Source of the DNA: Cryptomeria japonica
Lineage: Eukaryota; Streptophyta; Pinopsida; Cupressales; Cupressaceae
DNA: 64,000 nt
Direction of reading: 5' to 3'
Assembly: GCF_030272615.1 (NCBI RefSeq)
Contig: NC_081405.1
Coordinates: 472,740,008-472,804,007, forward strand
In this document: one piece after another, positions 48,725 to 59,689 of the stretch
Position numbering within the stretch: the stretch's first letter is position 1
Layout: every line of letters starts with the position of its first letter
Notes under the pieces: model-generated
Databases searched by the model: none
What the model was told of the DNA's origin: nothing
What the model saw: only the letters and a program-made list of their open reading frames with translations
Position numbers and translations under genes: made by a program

Positions 48725-49783
48725 TTTTGGTATTTTGGTATGGTTTTGTCATTGATGTTAACACCTACTAAAACACTAGCACTTTGGAGATCCAGCAGCA
48801 TTTACCAACAAGCAAGTAACTATTGCACAGTTACTGGTATATGGTACACCGGCAAGATATAATGATCACCGACACTTGGAATGGCATGGAAGACACATGG
48901 TTATGTCGAAGACATCGTCTGGACATCTTGTCCTGGAGTTTTGTTCATTGGTATATTCATAGTTGCATATTTGCTATTACCAACAAATAGGTCTAGGGTT
49001 ACACCGACAGGTTTATCTTTTCCAGATCAGCATGGCACGCTATGGAGATGATTAATTATTGTTGTAAATGCATTAAGCCTACATGTTCAATCGGTTATTG
49101 CATCGGATATTATATTGTTTGTAAAATGTTTTTATTGTAATATCTTGTAGAGCCGACCTACTAAAATTGGTCTTAGGTTATGGTATAAATGTAAGATCTT
49201 ATTTGTAAGATCAAATGTGGAATGTGAAAAAGGATTGTGTGAAGGTATATGAAAGATTAAGCAGAGCTATACATGCAGACATCATCTAAAGATTGAAGGA
49301 GGGTTTGTGTGGAAGCATATCAGCATTACACCGGTACTGAGTCCAGCATATGAAGATGCTATTTTGTGCAGTACATTCTTATTGGATTTAACCATCCAAC
49401 TGTAGTCAATGTGACTCCCATTTTGTGATTGAGTAGTGAGCTCTAGGCTGTTGGCCTTTCTGCATGTGCAGACCCCATTTATGTACACTTAATATCTGCA
49501 ATAGTATCATCTGATTGTGGGTAAGGTTTCCCACCGTGGTTTTTCCCCTTACAGGGTTTCCACGTACAAATATTGGTGTTATGTGTTGTGGATGACTTTG
49601 TGTTTATGTTTCATGCACTAATCCTTACAGGTATAACAATTAACTATTATAACTGTCTACCGGCATACTTATCTGGTTTACCGGTATTAAGCATTAAGTT
49701 GGTTAAATTGTTTTTGGTTTAAATTTATTAGACAACTGATTCACCCCCCCCCCCCTCCTCTCAGTTGTCTTTGTGACCTAGCA
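48725..49783 (+). repeat. 3' LTR of element D
   Basis: 1,059 bp, collinear with the 5' LTR. The terminal TG has become TT (TTTTGGTATT), which would harm integration; the far end CTAGCA is intact. Confidence 0.93.
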
Positions 49784-49788
49784 TATAT

Positions 49789-51613
49789 AAGCAAATGGAT
49801 GTGTTTATAGTTAATGTATCTCATCCTTTAAAATATATATATATCTGGGGCATACACACAGTTCAGATAGTTAATATCTGAAACAAACATTTATGTATAA
49901 ACACAATGAATTTGTATTTGTAGGGATGTCCTTTATCTATTTATTTGTTAATCAAGTTTTTTTGAAATGAAAATTATTTGAGAGAAATTTCATTTAAACT
50001 ATAGAAATATTAAAATAATAGTTCTTATATTGATTTGGTATTAATGGTAGTGAGATGTGTTTTAAATGAATGAAGTGGAGATATAAAAAAAAATATAATG
50101 ACTAATTTACTTCATTGGTGTTACTTGATATTAGAATCCTTTATTTTGAATGGAAAAGAGTCATGAAATTTGGTATTGTGGAGTAATAATGTTAATCTCT
50201 ATATTATTGTGGTCATCTTGTTGCTTAGAGGTATCTTTCTATCCTGGCATTTTAAGATCGTAATCTAGTCTTGGTTCTTTTTGTCCTTGTGGTAAATTTT
50301 CAGTTGATTGGCTCTTTGATTGGTTCTGGAGGCCTTGGGAGGGAGTTTTATGGTTTCATTATTGTTCGGCCATGTTCTTTTCCCCAAAATTAAGTTTCAG
50401 TCTGTAGCTAGATGGTGATTCCTAGCCTACTCTGAATCCTCCCTATGTATTAATTTATTCTAGCAAGAGGGTCATGTCGTGTTATGGTATTTAAGTGCTT
50501 TCCATCTTGTGATTTCTTGTTTGGACTTTGGTTTTGTTTAGTTCCTAGGTGCATTCATGGGAGAGTGGCTTTCATTGGGGGTCAGGACCCAAAGTGGTCG
50601 CCAGGGTAACTTAATGAAAGTTGGTAAACAAGTGATAACATAACTTAATTAATTGGGGATGGGTAGTTAGTTCACACTAAATAATATAGTTATTTGGATT
50701 CCTCTCTTACTTCTAAATGCTTGTATAGGTTCAGGGTAAGATGAGAGGGCCTGTAATGGAATCCACCAATCTTGTCTCCACAAAAGGTTGGTGTGGTCCA
50801 CTAGAGTTGTATGGGGGTTGGAGATCAAGAGAAGTTACTAGGGTAACCCAAGATGGGGGTCGAGACCTAGTGAAGACCTACCAGGGTAAATAATGACAAC
50901 TTAGTGAGGACACTCTTCCCAGTTGCATACCTAGTCGTTTTCTTTGTTGTTTCTCTGTGTTTGCTTGGGCCTCTCGAATCTAGAAGTTGTTTGTTGTTCT
51001 TGTGAGTTCTCTATTCCGTCTTGTGATTTCCTTGTGAATGTATATTTTTGAGTCTTGAGTTTGATCTTGTTTCATTTGTGCCTTCCTCTTGTCTCTTGGG
51101 TCTAACTAATACCTCCTAGCACGGGGGGTGGACTTGATGGTACCACATGGTTGGGCAGAGTGTTATTCGCACCCATTGGATTTTGGTTCGAGTAGCATCC
51201 TAATCGAGATAGTTTGAGAGAGGAGTGAAGATCTACCTTGTGATCCATATTTTGAGCACTTGACATTATTGTACTTTGAAGAATTATATCCTTATGGTTA
51301 CCTTGTAACGTAAATTATGATCATATGAATATTTATGGCTATGTAATTTGAACCATGTACCTTGAGCAGGACAATGTAATATTATTTGTAAAAGTTTCTC
51401 ATTCTTCTTTTATGTTTGGTTATGATATTGAAGTTATATCGTTGTGAGGCCTTGATGACACTTGGATGATTTATATGATCTTATATCTTATCTTGTATCA
51501 TCTTGTAACATTGTAAATGTATAGTTTATTTCTTCTTTTCAAAAAAAAAAATTATTCGCATCTTTATTGGTTATATTGTTTTGTCCTCTAGGCCTCATAG
51601 TGGGGGTGTTACA
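49789..51613 (-). repeat. Probable 3' LTR of Gypsy element G
   Basis: On the minus strand begins TGTAACACCCCCACTATG at 51613, a typical Gypsy LTR opening, directly past the internal region of G. It contains paired CCAGGGTAA words at 50600-50890 on the plus strand. The far end is not seen; it may continue left of element D, which would then be inserted in this LTR. No coding sequence. Confidence 0.5.
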
Positions 51614-52416
51614 GCGTCTAGGCTGAAATTTTTTAACTTTGTTATTCTCTTGTTTCTTATTCTTGCTTCTTAGAGAATTATTTCTTCTGCACTACAACTA
51701 TAAGCTTAAAAATTTCAAAACAAGCAATGAAATAATTTCCTTATTGAGATAATGTTTTTATCTCAGCCATAAATTGATTACACACACTTTGGGTCATTAA
51801 TTTCATACTTCGTCCGCATGATCCGCCCGCCATAACCTGTACTTTGTTTCTTGATTCACTGAGTTGGCGGTGGTCATAAAATGTGTGCTTTATTACTATA
51901 ATCATTACTTTAGTATTTGAAATGACACATGACCTCAATTCAAATTTATCCCTTATTTCTCCATTGAAAAATTACAACTTATAATGTCATTGTTATTAAT
52001 AAGCTAGCAGAGATTTTCATATAAGCATAATTTATCATTCGCACTTTATATCTAAAAAAATAGAAAATATCCTTGTCAGGAGCTTCTATAAATAATTGAT
52101 TAATGCTTGACAATCAAGAGCCATCATGCAGAATTGACCATCTTACTAAAAAGGCAAAGGGCAGATTCATCAAGAGCTATTCGGAGCATAGATATCAATT
52201 TATTAGTAGTAAGCTGACCAACTAATCAGGAGTTACTCTGAGCTCTATCTGCATGAAATAAATAAGCATTAAATAAAATGAGATGATTTCTTGCAAATAA
52301 GATTTTTGCTTCAAGAACAATCGAGAGCTACCGAAACATAGATCAAACAAAAGACTTATTTCTAGAGAGTCAATAGCCATTAGGACCAAACTGTAGTTGA
52401 TTTGAAAAAGGCTACC

Positions 52417-52563
52417 ATTTCTGGTTTTCAAATTTTTCCTTAGGTATGAATCACCATTTCTAGTTTTCAATTCACCCCTGGGGTACACCACCATTTTTGG
52501 TTTTCAATTTTCTCTGATTGTTTTTAGGAGATAAACCGCCATTGTTGGTTTTCAATTTATCTC
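52417..52563. repeat. Four-unit degenerate tandem repeat in the tail of G
   Basis: Plus-strand words CCATTTCTGGTTTTCAAATT, CCATTTCTAGTTTTCAATT, CCATTTTTGGTTTTCAATT and CCATTGTTGGTTTTCAATT occur at about 50-bp or shorter steps, separated by variable 25-30-bp spacers. On the minus strand they encode repeats of (E/L)KTRNG or ENQKW type. Confidence 0.8.
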
Positions 52564-52689
52564 TTTTATTTTGTCTTTTTGTTGGAATTATTTAGAACTT
52601 TTTTCACCACAAAAGTGATTTCTATGATGAAATGTTCAATTCTAGACTACAACTTTGAAATGATTTCTTATTTAGATTCTCGTTTATGA

Positions 52690-54801
52690 TAAAGTTTGAG
52701 ATGATGACCATTTACCAACATAGTCCTTCTTTATCCATCAATAGGTACTAACTGAACTGCACCATTGTTTAAAACTTGATCTATCTCATAGGGTCCTAAC
52801 CATCTTGTATGAAGCTTTCCTTTGAATTCTCAAAACTAAGAATCAAACAATAGTGCCCAATCTCCTTTCTTGAATTGTCTTGAAACAATATGCTTATCAT
52901 GCTATATTTTCCTCTGATTCTAAACCATCTATGTATGTTGCAAATCTTTCATTCTCATTTCATCTAATCTATTTACCTACAAAATTCTTGTCGTCTTTAA
53001 TTCAAACAGACTAATCCCAATTTCTATTATGTTCTCAAATTCTACATTTCAAACTCAATTGGTATAATAGGGGTCTTCCCATACAATAATTCATATGGAG
53101 AGAATCATGTTATAGTTTTGCAGGTTATATTGAATGCCCATATAGTCTCATCCAATCTATCTGACCAATCTGATTTCCTTAAAGAAACATTATTTGTTAT
53201 TATGTTTTCCAATTCACTATGGGTAACTTCTACTTGACCATTTGCTTGTGGATGGTATGGTGAAGAATTTTGGTGTGTCATCCTATGCTTGTGCATGAAA
53301 TATTCCATCATGGTAGACATGAATTGCGGTCCTTGATTAGACGCTATCTCTCTAGGTGCACCAAATCTCTGAAGAATGTGTTTGTATAGAAAATTTGCTA
53401 CTTTGTCTTCTCTTGCTATTGGCAATGATTTCACTTTGACCTATTTTGTAACATAATTTGTACAAACCAAAATTTAGTCATTTCATCTAGAAGGGGGATC
53501 AACAAGACCCTCAAAGTCAATTCCCCATTTTTCAAATGGTTTCGAGACTATCTATGGTTGAAGTGGTATCCCCATTTTTGTTGTTGGTCTCCCCATGTGG
53601 TGCCACTCATCATAGTGCTTCACATATAATGAAACATTTTTAATCATGGTAAGCCAAAAATAGGCTGTACCTAGGATCTTGTAAATTGTTCTGATCACAG
53701 AATAATGTCCTCCTTTTGGCTCATTATTACATGCATGTATAATGTCATAAACATTAATTTATTATACACACCTATGAAGAACATGATTAGGACACATTTT
53801 AAATAGGATACCATTAATCCATTGAAATCTAGAACTTTTATGAATTAATCATTTCTTTTGCTTAGGATTGAAATGATTTGGGCAAGTTTCCTTGTTACAA
53901 GATAATTTGCAATATCAGCAAACCAAGGTGATTGTACTGAAATAGAAAACAAGTGCTCAAATGGAAATGCATCATTTATTGGTTCATTGTTCCCCTAAAA
54001 AACCATCCTTGAGATAAAATCAGCAACAACATTATCTTTTCCTGGCTTATCCACAATGGTAATATCCAATTCTTGCAAAAGTAGCAACCACCTTATTATG
54101 CGACCACCTACAATGGCTTTATTTATTAAGTACCTAATGGTTGCATGATCAATGTGGATAGATATTTTATAACTGGTAATATAATGTCTAAACTTGTTGA
54201 TTGTATACACAATGGAAAAAATTATTTTCTAGTAGTGGTATAATTCGTCTCCGTTAAGCTTAAGTTTTTGTTGATCTAATAGATGGCATGCATCCCTCCA
54301 TTTTCATCTTTTTAACCCAAGACTACTCCAATAGCCAAGTTGGACACATCTGTATGTATGTGAAATGACTCTTCCCCAAATAGGTTCCTTTATTATAGGT
54401 GAAGTAGTCAAGGCATTCTTGATAACTTCAAATGACTTCTGGCAATTATTCGTCCATAAGAATTATGAATCATTTTTGAGCAATGTGAACAAGGGTTCTG
54501 CAATTTTATCAAATCCTTCAATAAATATCATGTAATAACCTGTATTTCCAAGAAAACTTCTAGCATTAGTTTGATTTTTTGGAACTACAATTCGTTGAAT
54601 GACTTCCACCTTCTTTGGATCAAATTTAATACCTTCCTTAGAAATATGATCCCCTATAACAATTCCTCCTGTCATCATAAGAGCACATTTTTCATGATTT
54701 AATGACAGTCTATGATCCTTGCATCTTTGAAATACTTTATCCAAGCTTACCAGTGCTTCATCAAATATTTTTCCATGCACCGTAAAATCATCCATGTATA
54801 T
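52690..54801 (-). pseudogene. pol: Gypsy pol remnant: RT, RNase H, integrase (broken)
   Basis: Minus strand. RT from 54801 to 54463: SIYMDDFTVHGKIF active site, LNHEKCALMM, ARSFLGNTGYY. RNase H 54210-53995: IDHATIRYL, DNVVADFISR. Integrase: WGIDFEGLVDPP near 53500, then 53434-53105 with APREIASNQGPQF, where the second catalytic Asp has become Asn (codon at 53336-53338, a G-to-A change), and SSPYHPQANGQVEV with the Glu kept. GPY/F module near 52840-52700: TRWLGPYEIDQVLNNGAVQL. The RT and integrase motifs are of the non-chromovirus Athila/Tat group. Stops and shifts separate the pieces. Confidence 0.88.
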
Positions 54802-55585
54802 TGAAGCAATCACCATTGAGGAGGGACCTCAAAGAGATCAATCTGAACCGATCAACAAGAGTAAACACAATGAAAACACAAAGATATGATGGAGGCAATG
54901 TGGAATAGATTCTTTTATTGTATGAAAATTGATTAAATCCAACCAATAACAACATACAGGGTCACAGGCTCGGTAGAACATATAGAATAGGTCACATTCG
55001 AGAACTTGACTCTTAAGATCTATCTTCTACGCACAGTCTAGCTACTTGATTCTCTACTTGATTACATTCTAATGTGCAATTATAATTATATATCGATCCA
55101 AAGGATCCAGTCAACCAAAAAGGATCAAACCCAAAGAAGAAGACCTAACATGTAGAATAACAAGGTCGGCCTCCACCAAGAGATTCCTCTGGAAAATCCA
55201 AAGAATGAAACGTAGATTGTGGGAAAAGGTCAGTCGCACACCAAGGAACATCGAAATCAATGTCCAAGGCTCCACAAGCTTTGGAAGGGGTTCCGGTAGA
55301 TCACCAAAATAGGTCTAGGCAACTGGTAACAAGAACTACGAACTGGTAACAAGAACTGCCAACTGGTAATAGGACAACTGTCAAGGAAACCGATAGCGAT
55401 ATCTTGCTAAAAAATGATCCAAAAGCGATGTGGTCTGGAAGAAATAAAGATGATCAAGTCTTCAAGCTGAATAAAACTCCATAGGATCTGGTGAGACAAA
55501 ACCGGGACACACAAAAAGGAAAATAGAAAGGAAAATGTTTTTTGTCGATGCAAGATTGCTATGCACCGAGGATGCTACCACATCA
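54802..55585 (-). repeat. 3' LTR of chromovirus E
   Basis: 784 bp; ends TGAAGCAATCACC on the plus strand at left and CATCA at right, aligning with both LTRs of C. Contains a local triplication of AACTGGTAACAAGAAC words at 55320-55370 not seen in C. Confidence 0.88.
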
Positions 55586-55616
55586 AACATCCAAGGTTAT
55601 TGAAAAAGTGAGCCTC

Positions 55617-56580
55617 TCACTTTGTTGGGGTCAGAGGGAAACCAAGGCAGTCTACCTCTTCTTGAGAAATCCCAAATGAATCTTCAACTAGTCTGTCCTT
55701 CCACTTCATAAGATATTCCTTATACTGTCTGCTCCGGGAACTATGCCCAATCCTATTGTCCAAAATCTCTTCAATCTGATCCGGTTCCTTTTGGGGAAAC
55801 TGTTTCTCCAAGTCTACAACATTGTTCTCACTAAATTTTGGTTCAAGATACTCATGAAGATCTGCAATGTTAAACACTAGTGAAATACTTAGACTACCCG
55901 GTAACTCCACTTCTTATGCATTTCCAAAACCGAACTTCCTCAAAATCCTGCAAGGTCCAAACTTCTTCATCTGGAACTTGTTATAAGTTCCAACAAGGAA
56001 TATCTCTTTTCTCAAATATACCATCACTTCATTGCCAACTTCAAATTCCTTATGTCTCTTCTTCTCATCTGCCTTCTCCTTATACTTATTGTTCATGTCT
56101 TCCAAATGCTTCTTAACCTGAATATGCAATGTTGCCATGTGATCTGCAAAGTCTTTTACTTCTAAACTTCTCCATTCTTCACTGCTAATGTCTCTCAATT
56201 ATAATATACCTCTAGGATTCACTTTGGTAATAATCTCAAAAGGTGTTCTTCCAGTACTTCTAGTCACTGAATTGTTGTAGGCAAACTTTGCTTGTGCAAG
56301 GATCAAATCCCAACTTCCGGTTTTATCTCCCACTAAACATCTCAAGAAATATCCCAAACTTTGGTTAACAACTTCTGTTTGTCCATCAGTCTATGGATGA
56401 AAAGTAGAACTAAACTTCAAATCTATATTCATCTTCTACCAAAGTGTTCTAAAAAAATAGCCAACAAAATTAGTGTCTCTATCTAGAACTATGCTCTTAG
56501 GTAATCCATACAACCTTACCCCTTCCTTGAAAAATAGATCTGCTACATGAAATGCGTCTGATGGCTTCTTACAAGGTATT
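55617..56580 (-). pseudogene. pol: Chromovirus E pol C-terminal part: integrase and chromodomain
   Basis: Minus strand. Integrase 56580-56210 (IPCKKPSDAFHVADLF, LPKSIVLDRDTNFVGYF, TDGQTEVVN with Glu kept but a stop three codons earlier), then 56198-55914 ([29 protein letters not shown]) and 55910-55617 with the chromodomain (QYKEYLMKWKDRLVEDSF, ending FPLTPTK-stop like C). Only a few stops interrupt it, but the N-terminal two thirds are not present in the window. Confidence 0.88.
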
Positions 56581-58053
56581 TGTGTGCGGGAAAAGTGCTG
56601 CAATGAAATGTAAAATCCGGTTTCTAGACAAGTCCACACACTAATGGGACTCTTGGTATAAGTTATCGAGCTATGTTGAATAGCTCAACTTCCCAAGGGA
56701 TGTTACATTGTTCTCTATCTCATAGGATCCCTCAAGTCAATGCCTTTTCTCTCAAATCACTGAGCAAAGTGACTTAGGAATGACAACTATGAGAATGAGG
56801 GATATTGATCAACTTAATATGAATGCATTCCTAGTTATGCATGATAAATCTAGTATGAATTAAACTAGCATGGATATGATGATAAGATAAAAGATTAGTA
56901 AAACCTATCCTAACATGATATACTAGTATAATATGAGAATGTTGTGATAATAGAAATGCTTCTTAAAATGGTTATTAAGATGATTTATATTCAAAGAGAG
57001 GCTAAATACTTGATTAAATGATTATGGATGTATGAGATTTAGATGCTTAGTAAAATGTCTATAAGTTTGATACTAAAGACTTCGATATAAAAATGAAGAA
57101 TGAGAGCTCTATTTATAGGAAAAATAGGGCAATGGATGGTCAAGATTGGATAATCTTAACAAGGGCCATGATTGAAAGTTATCAATCCATGTTTACAATT
57201 CTTACCAATGAAATGGTGACAACTGTCAACAAAAGACTGCTTGAGAGGAGATGTAAGAATCATTAAATGCTTGAGAAGACCTCATGGTTACCTTAGAAGG
57301 TAAGGGTTAAGGTTAGGCTAAGGTTATCCATTGGATAAAGCTTTTATCCAAAGGGTAAACTTTTGTGCACGGGTTAAAGAGATAACCAAGGGTAAAGCCA
57401 TGAATACTTGATGAGACCCTTGGGTTAGATGAAGGTTGAGTTAGGCAAAAAGTCTCTATCCATGTAAGAAGGTTGAGTTAACCATTAATGGTTTGGAAGA
57501 CTTTGGAGGTTAACTTGTTGAGGACATAAAGCCTTTAATGGTTTTCAAAGACTTTAAGGGTTTGAGAAGTGACTTCCCTTTACTTAGGGATGTGACAATA
57601 TTTGGGAGATCTATTAGGCTAATTTAGAAGTGATTAGAAAAATCTAGAAGGGAGTTTAGGGAGGCAAGTGGGAGATGTAGGAAAATGCAAGTGGATGGAG
57701 GGGAATTTTAATTAAAATAAATTACTTTATTTCAACTAAAATAGATGTAACCTGCATAAATACAAGTGGGGGATTTAAAATAAATAAATTAGATTTATTT
57801 ACTTGCAATGAATAATTTAATTAAATGTAAATTTAATTAAAAGGGGAGAAAGGGGAATTAATTAAATAAAGTGATTTAGTTAATTAAAGGATATGAAAGA
57901 AATGTGAATTTAATTAAATAAATTGAGTAATTCATTTAATCAAATAGATGAATGTAAATAAATTTAATTAAATGGAATTTAATTAAATAGAGGAATGGGG
58001 TTGGAATGAATATTAAATATTCACTTAGGAAAGTGGCATTTTATACGTCTACA
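56581..58053 (-). repeat. 3' LTR of element F
   Basis: 1,473 bp. On the minus strand begins TGTAGACGTATAAAATGCC at 58053 and ends CCGCACACA at 56581. The right part (57720-58010) is rich in AATTTAATTAAAT words. No coding. Confidence 0.75.
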
Positions 58054-58071
58054 TTTTTCCCCTCTTTGAAG
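58054..58071 (-). promoter_or_regulatory. Polypurine tract of element F
   Basis: Minus strand CTTCAAAGAGGGGAAAAA directly before the LTR start; position and composition of the plus-strand primer. Confidence 0.75.
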
Positions 58072-58203
58072 TGGCGTGTGTGCACATGTTGATTCAAAGA
58101 AAATTATCGGATATGTCATCAAAAATTGATCAATGTGATGTTGTGTGTCAATATGTAGATGTGGTGTCCCAGATTTGATAGACAATATTGATAATGCCCC
58201 ATC

Positions 58204-58314
58204 GGGAGATGAATCAAGGATTTTGAAAATTTAATTGATTTGACGATCATTTTTTAATTAATTGCATTTTGAATTTTTGACTGTGTTGAATGTAGTATAA
58301 TTGATTCATCTCCC
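58204..58314. repeat. 111-bp inverted-repeat unit
   Basis: GGGAGATGAATCAA at 58204-58217 and its exact inverse TTGATTCATCTCCC at 58301-58314. A second, 11-bp pair (AGGGTAAAAGT, 58333-58343; ACTTTTACCCT, 58388-58398) follows at once. No obvious target duplication, so a transposon origin is not shown. Confidence 0.8.
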
Positions 58315-58637
58315 AAAAAATGATGTTTGATAAGGGTAAAAGTGAGAAAATGAGCAAAATGCATGCCCCACCTACTAACCCTTTTTGACTTTTACCCTAT
58401 AAGAAGGTAAAAAGTGATTTTATTTTCATCATTTGCATATTTGACCTCTTATGATAGTGACACGTGGAGTTTGACAAAAATGTTGGTTCCTTATGCTTCT
58501 CATCCATTTGAGTGCATTTGTCGATACCGAAGGCCTGCCATGTATGGTCCGCCTATAAGTCACCTAAATTTTGCCACGTTTTTTATTTATTTTGTCGATT
58601 TTGGTCATGTTTTCTATTTTTTGTTTTGAATTTCATC

Positions 58638-58975
58638 ATTTTAGCACGTAGGAGGTCTTGCATAGCACATACGATAAGCATTGTAGCGCGTAGGGTTTCT
58701 TAGGTAGGGTAGCGTCCTAGGTGCTTTCAACAGCTGTCGCAGGTATAGGATAGCGCATAGAGTTTTTTAGCGCATAGGTGTAACAGGTGACCACTTTGGG
58801 AATGTAGGATAGCGCATAGGATAGGCTAGCGCATGGGGTTGGAAGGTTAGCACGATGGTGATGTTTTCTAGCACATAGGGTAAAGAGTATAGCGTGTAGG
58901 TGAAGAAGAATAGCACATGTCTAGCAGCTTAGCGCGTGGAAGGGCTGCTTTGGCGCATGGGGTAAAAAAAGTTGG
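58638..58975. repeat. Array of about 14 degenerate TAGCGCATAGG motifs
   Basis: Words such as TAGCGCATAGG, TAGCGCGTAGG, TAGCACATAGG, TAGCGTGTAGG and TAGCACGTAGG occur at irregular 12-40 bp steps in one orientation. Variants differ mainly at CG, CA or TG, as if a CpG-containing ancestor had decayed by methylation. Confidence 0.85.
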
Positions 58976-59339
58976 TAGAAATGATTTTGGAGAATGCATC
59001 GCTTGGGAGAATAAATGAGGTAGATGGCTTAGGGGTGGATAGGTGTCTGTTGAGGGTTGTAAGGTTGTGCCTGCTATCTTAGTGTTAGATTTTGCTATTT
59101 TGAATTCTGCGTCTGATATGGATTGCCAAATTGAGTGTTTCGGGATGGGTTTCGAGCCAATGTTTTGCCTGCTGTGATGATGTCCGATTCTTGATTTGAG
59201 AGTCCATTGAAATTGCTTTTGTTATGAAGTGCCAAGCTGATTGATTGTTTGATGTGGATCTTTTATTTTTGCCTTGCAATATGAAATTCATGTTTGATAT
59301 GAGTTCTGATTTTTTATTTCCGATATGTTTCCTGATATG

Positions 59340-59530
59340 ATGCTTGCGATATGGATTTTTGAGTTGCTTGCGTTATGGGTCATTCAGATAATTTTGATAT
59401 GGTGCTTGCGTTATGGGTCTTTGAGATGATTTCTCGATATGGATTTTTTATTTTCGATATGATGCTTGCGTTATGGGTCTTTGAGATGATTTCTCAATAT
59501 GGATTTTGATTTTCGATATGGGACTTGATT
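59340..59530. repeat. 60-bp tandem repeat
   Basis: The unit beginning TGCTTGCGTTATGGGTCTTT at 59403 recurs at 59463 (exact 60-bp step, few differences). Shorter related copies lie at about 59342 and 59369. Confidence 0.85.
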
Positions 59531-59689
59531 TTTTGTATGGATTTTGATTTGATGCTTTGTTGTTTCAAGTTGATTCTATTTTGAATGGATATATCGAATA
59601 GATGTGGGAACTGATGATGAACATTTGTTTTTTTGCAAACACAACTTGGTGTACTCCAGTCGCAAGAGCGATTTCTGAGACCATGGTCA

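Larger units (their letters stand above)
43080..49783 (+). mobile_element. Ty1/Copia LTR retrotransposon D, complete and youngest
   Basis: 6,704 bp. LTRs of 1,055 and 1,059 bp, primer site, polypurine tract, and a 5-bp duplication TATAT at 43075-43079 and 49784-49788 (inside a TA repeat, so weaker evidence than usual). Gag and pol share one frame of about 1,381 codons with nine internal stops and no shift. LTR copies differ by roughly 6 percent in the first 310 bp by eye, nearly all transitions. Confidence 0.95.
51614..54801 (-). mobile_element. Old Ty3/Gypsy element G (Athila/Tat type), interior part
   Basis: Minus-strand RT, RNase H and integrase remnants with no chromodomain and a long tail to the LTR. 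RT is cut at 54801 by the insertion of element E; the missing 5' part should lie beyond the window. The last five bases before E are TATAT. Confidence 0.85.
54802..56580 (-). mobile_element. Chromovirus E (family of C), 3' half, cut by F
   Basis: Same LTR and pol as element C. It is inserted in the RT of G. At 56580, within integrase, homology with C (TTACAAGGTAT) stops exactly where the LTR of element F begins, so E is interrupted rather than simply truncated; the rest should reappear to the right of F, outside the window. Confidence 0.85.

Noticed and set aside
56571-56590. Simple 5' truncation of chromovirus E
   Set aside because: The break coincides exactly with an LTR end (TGTGTGCGGG) of F, whose polypurine tract and pol are on the same strand, so interruption by insertion fits better.
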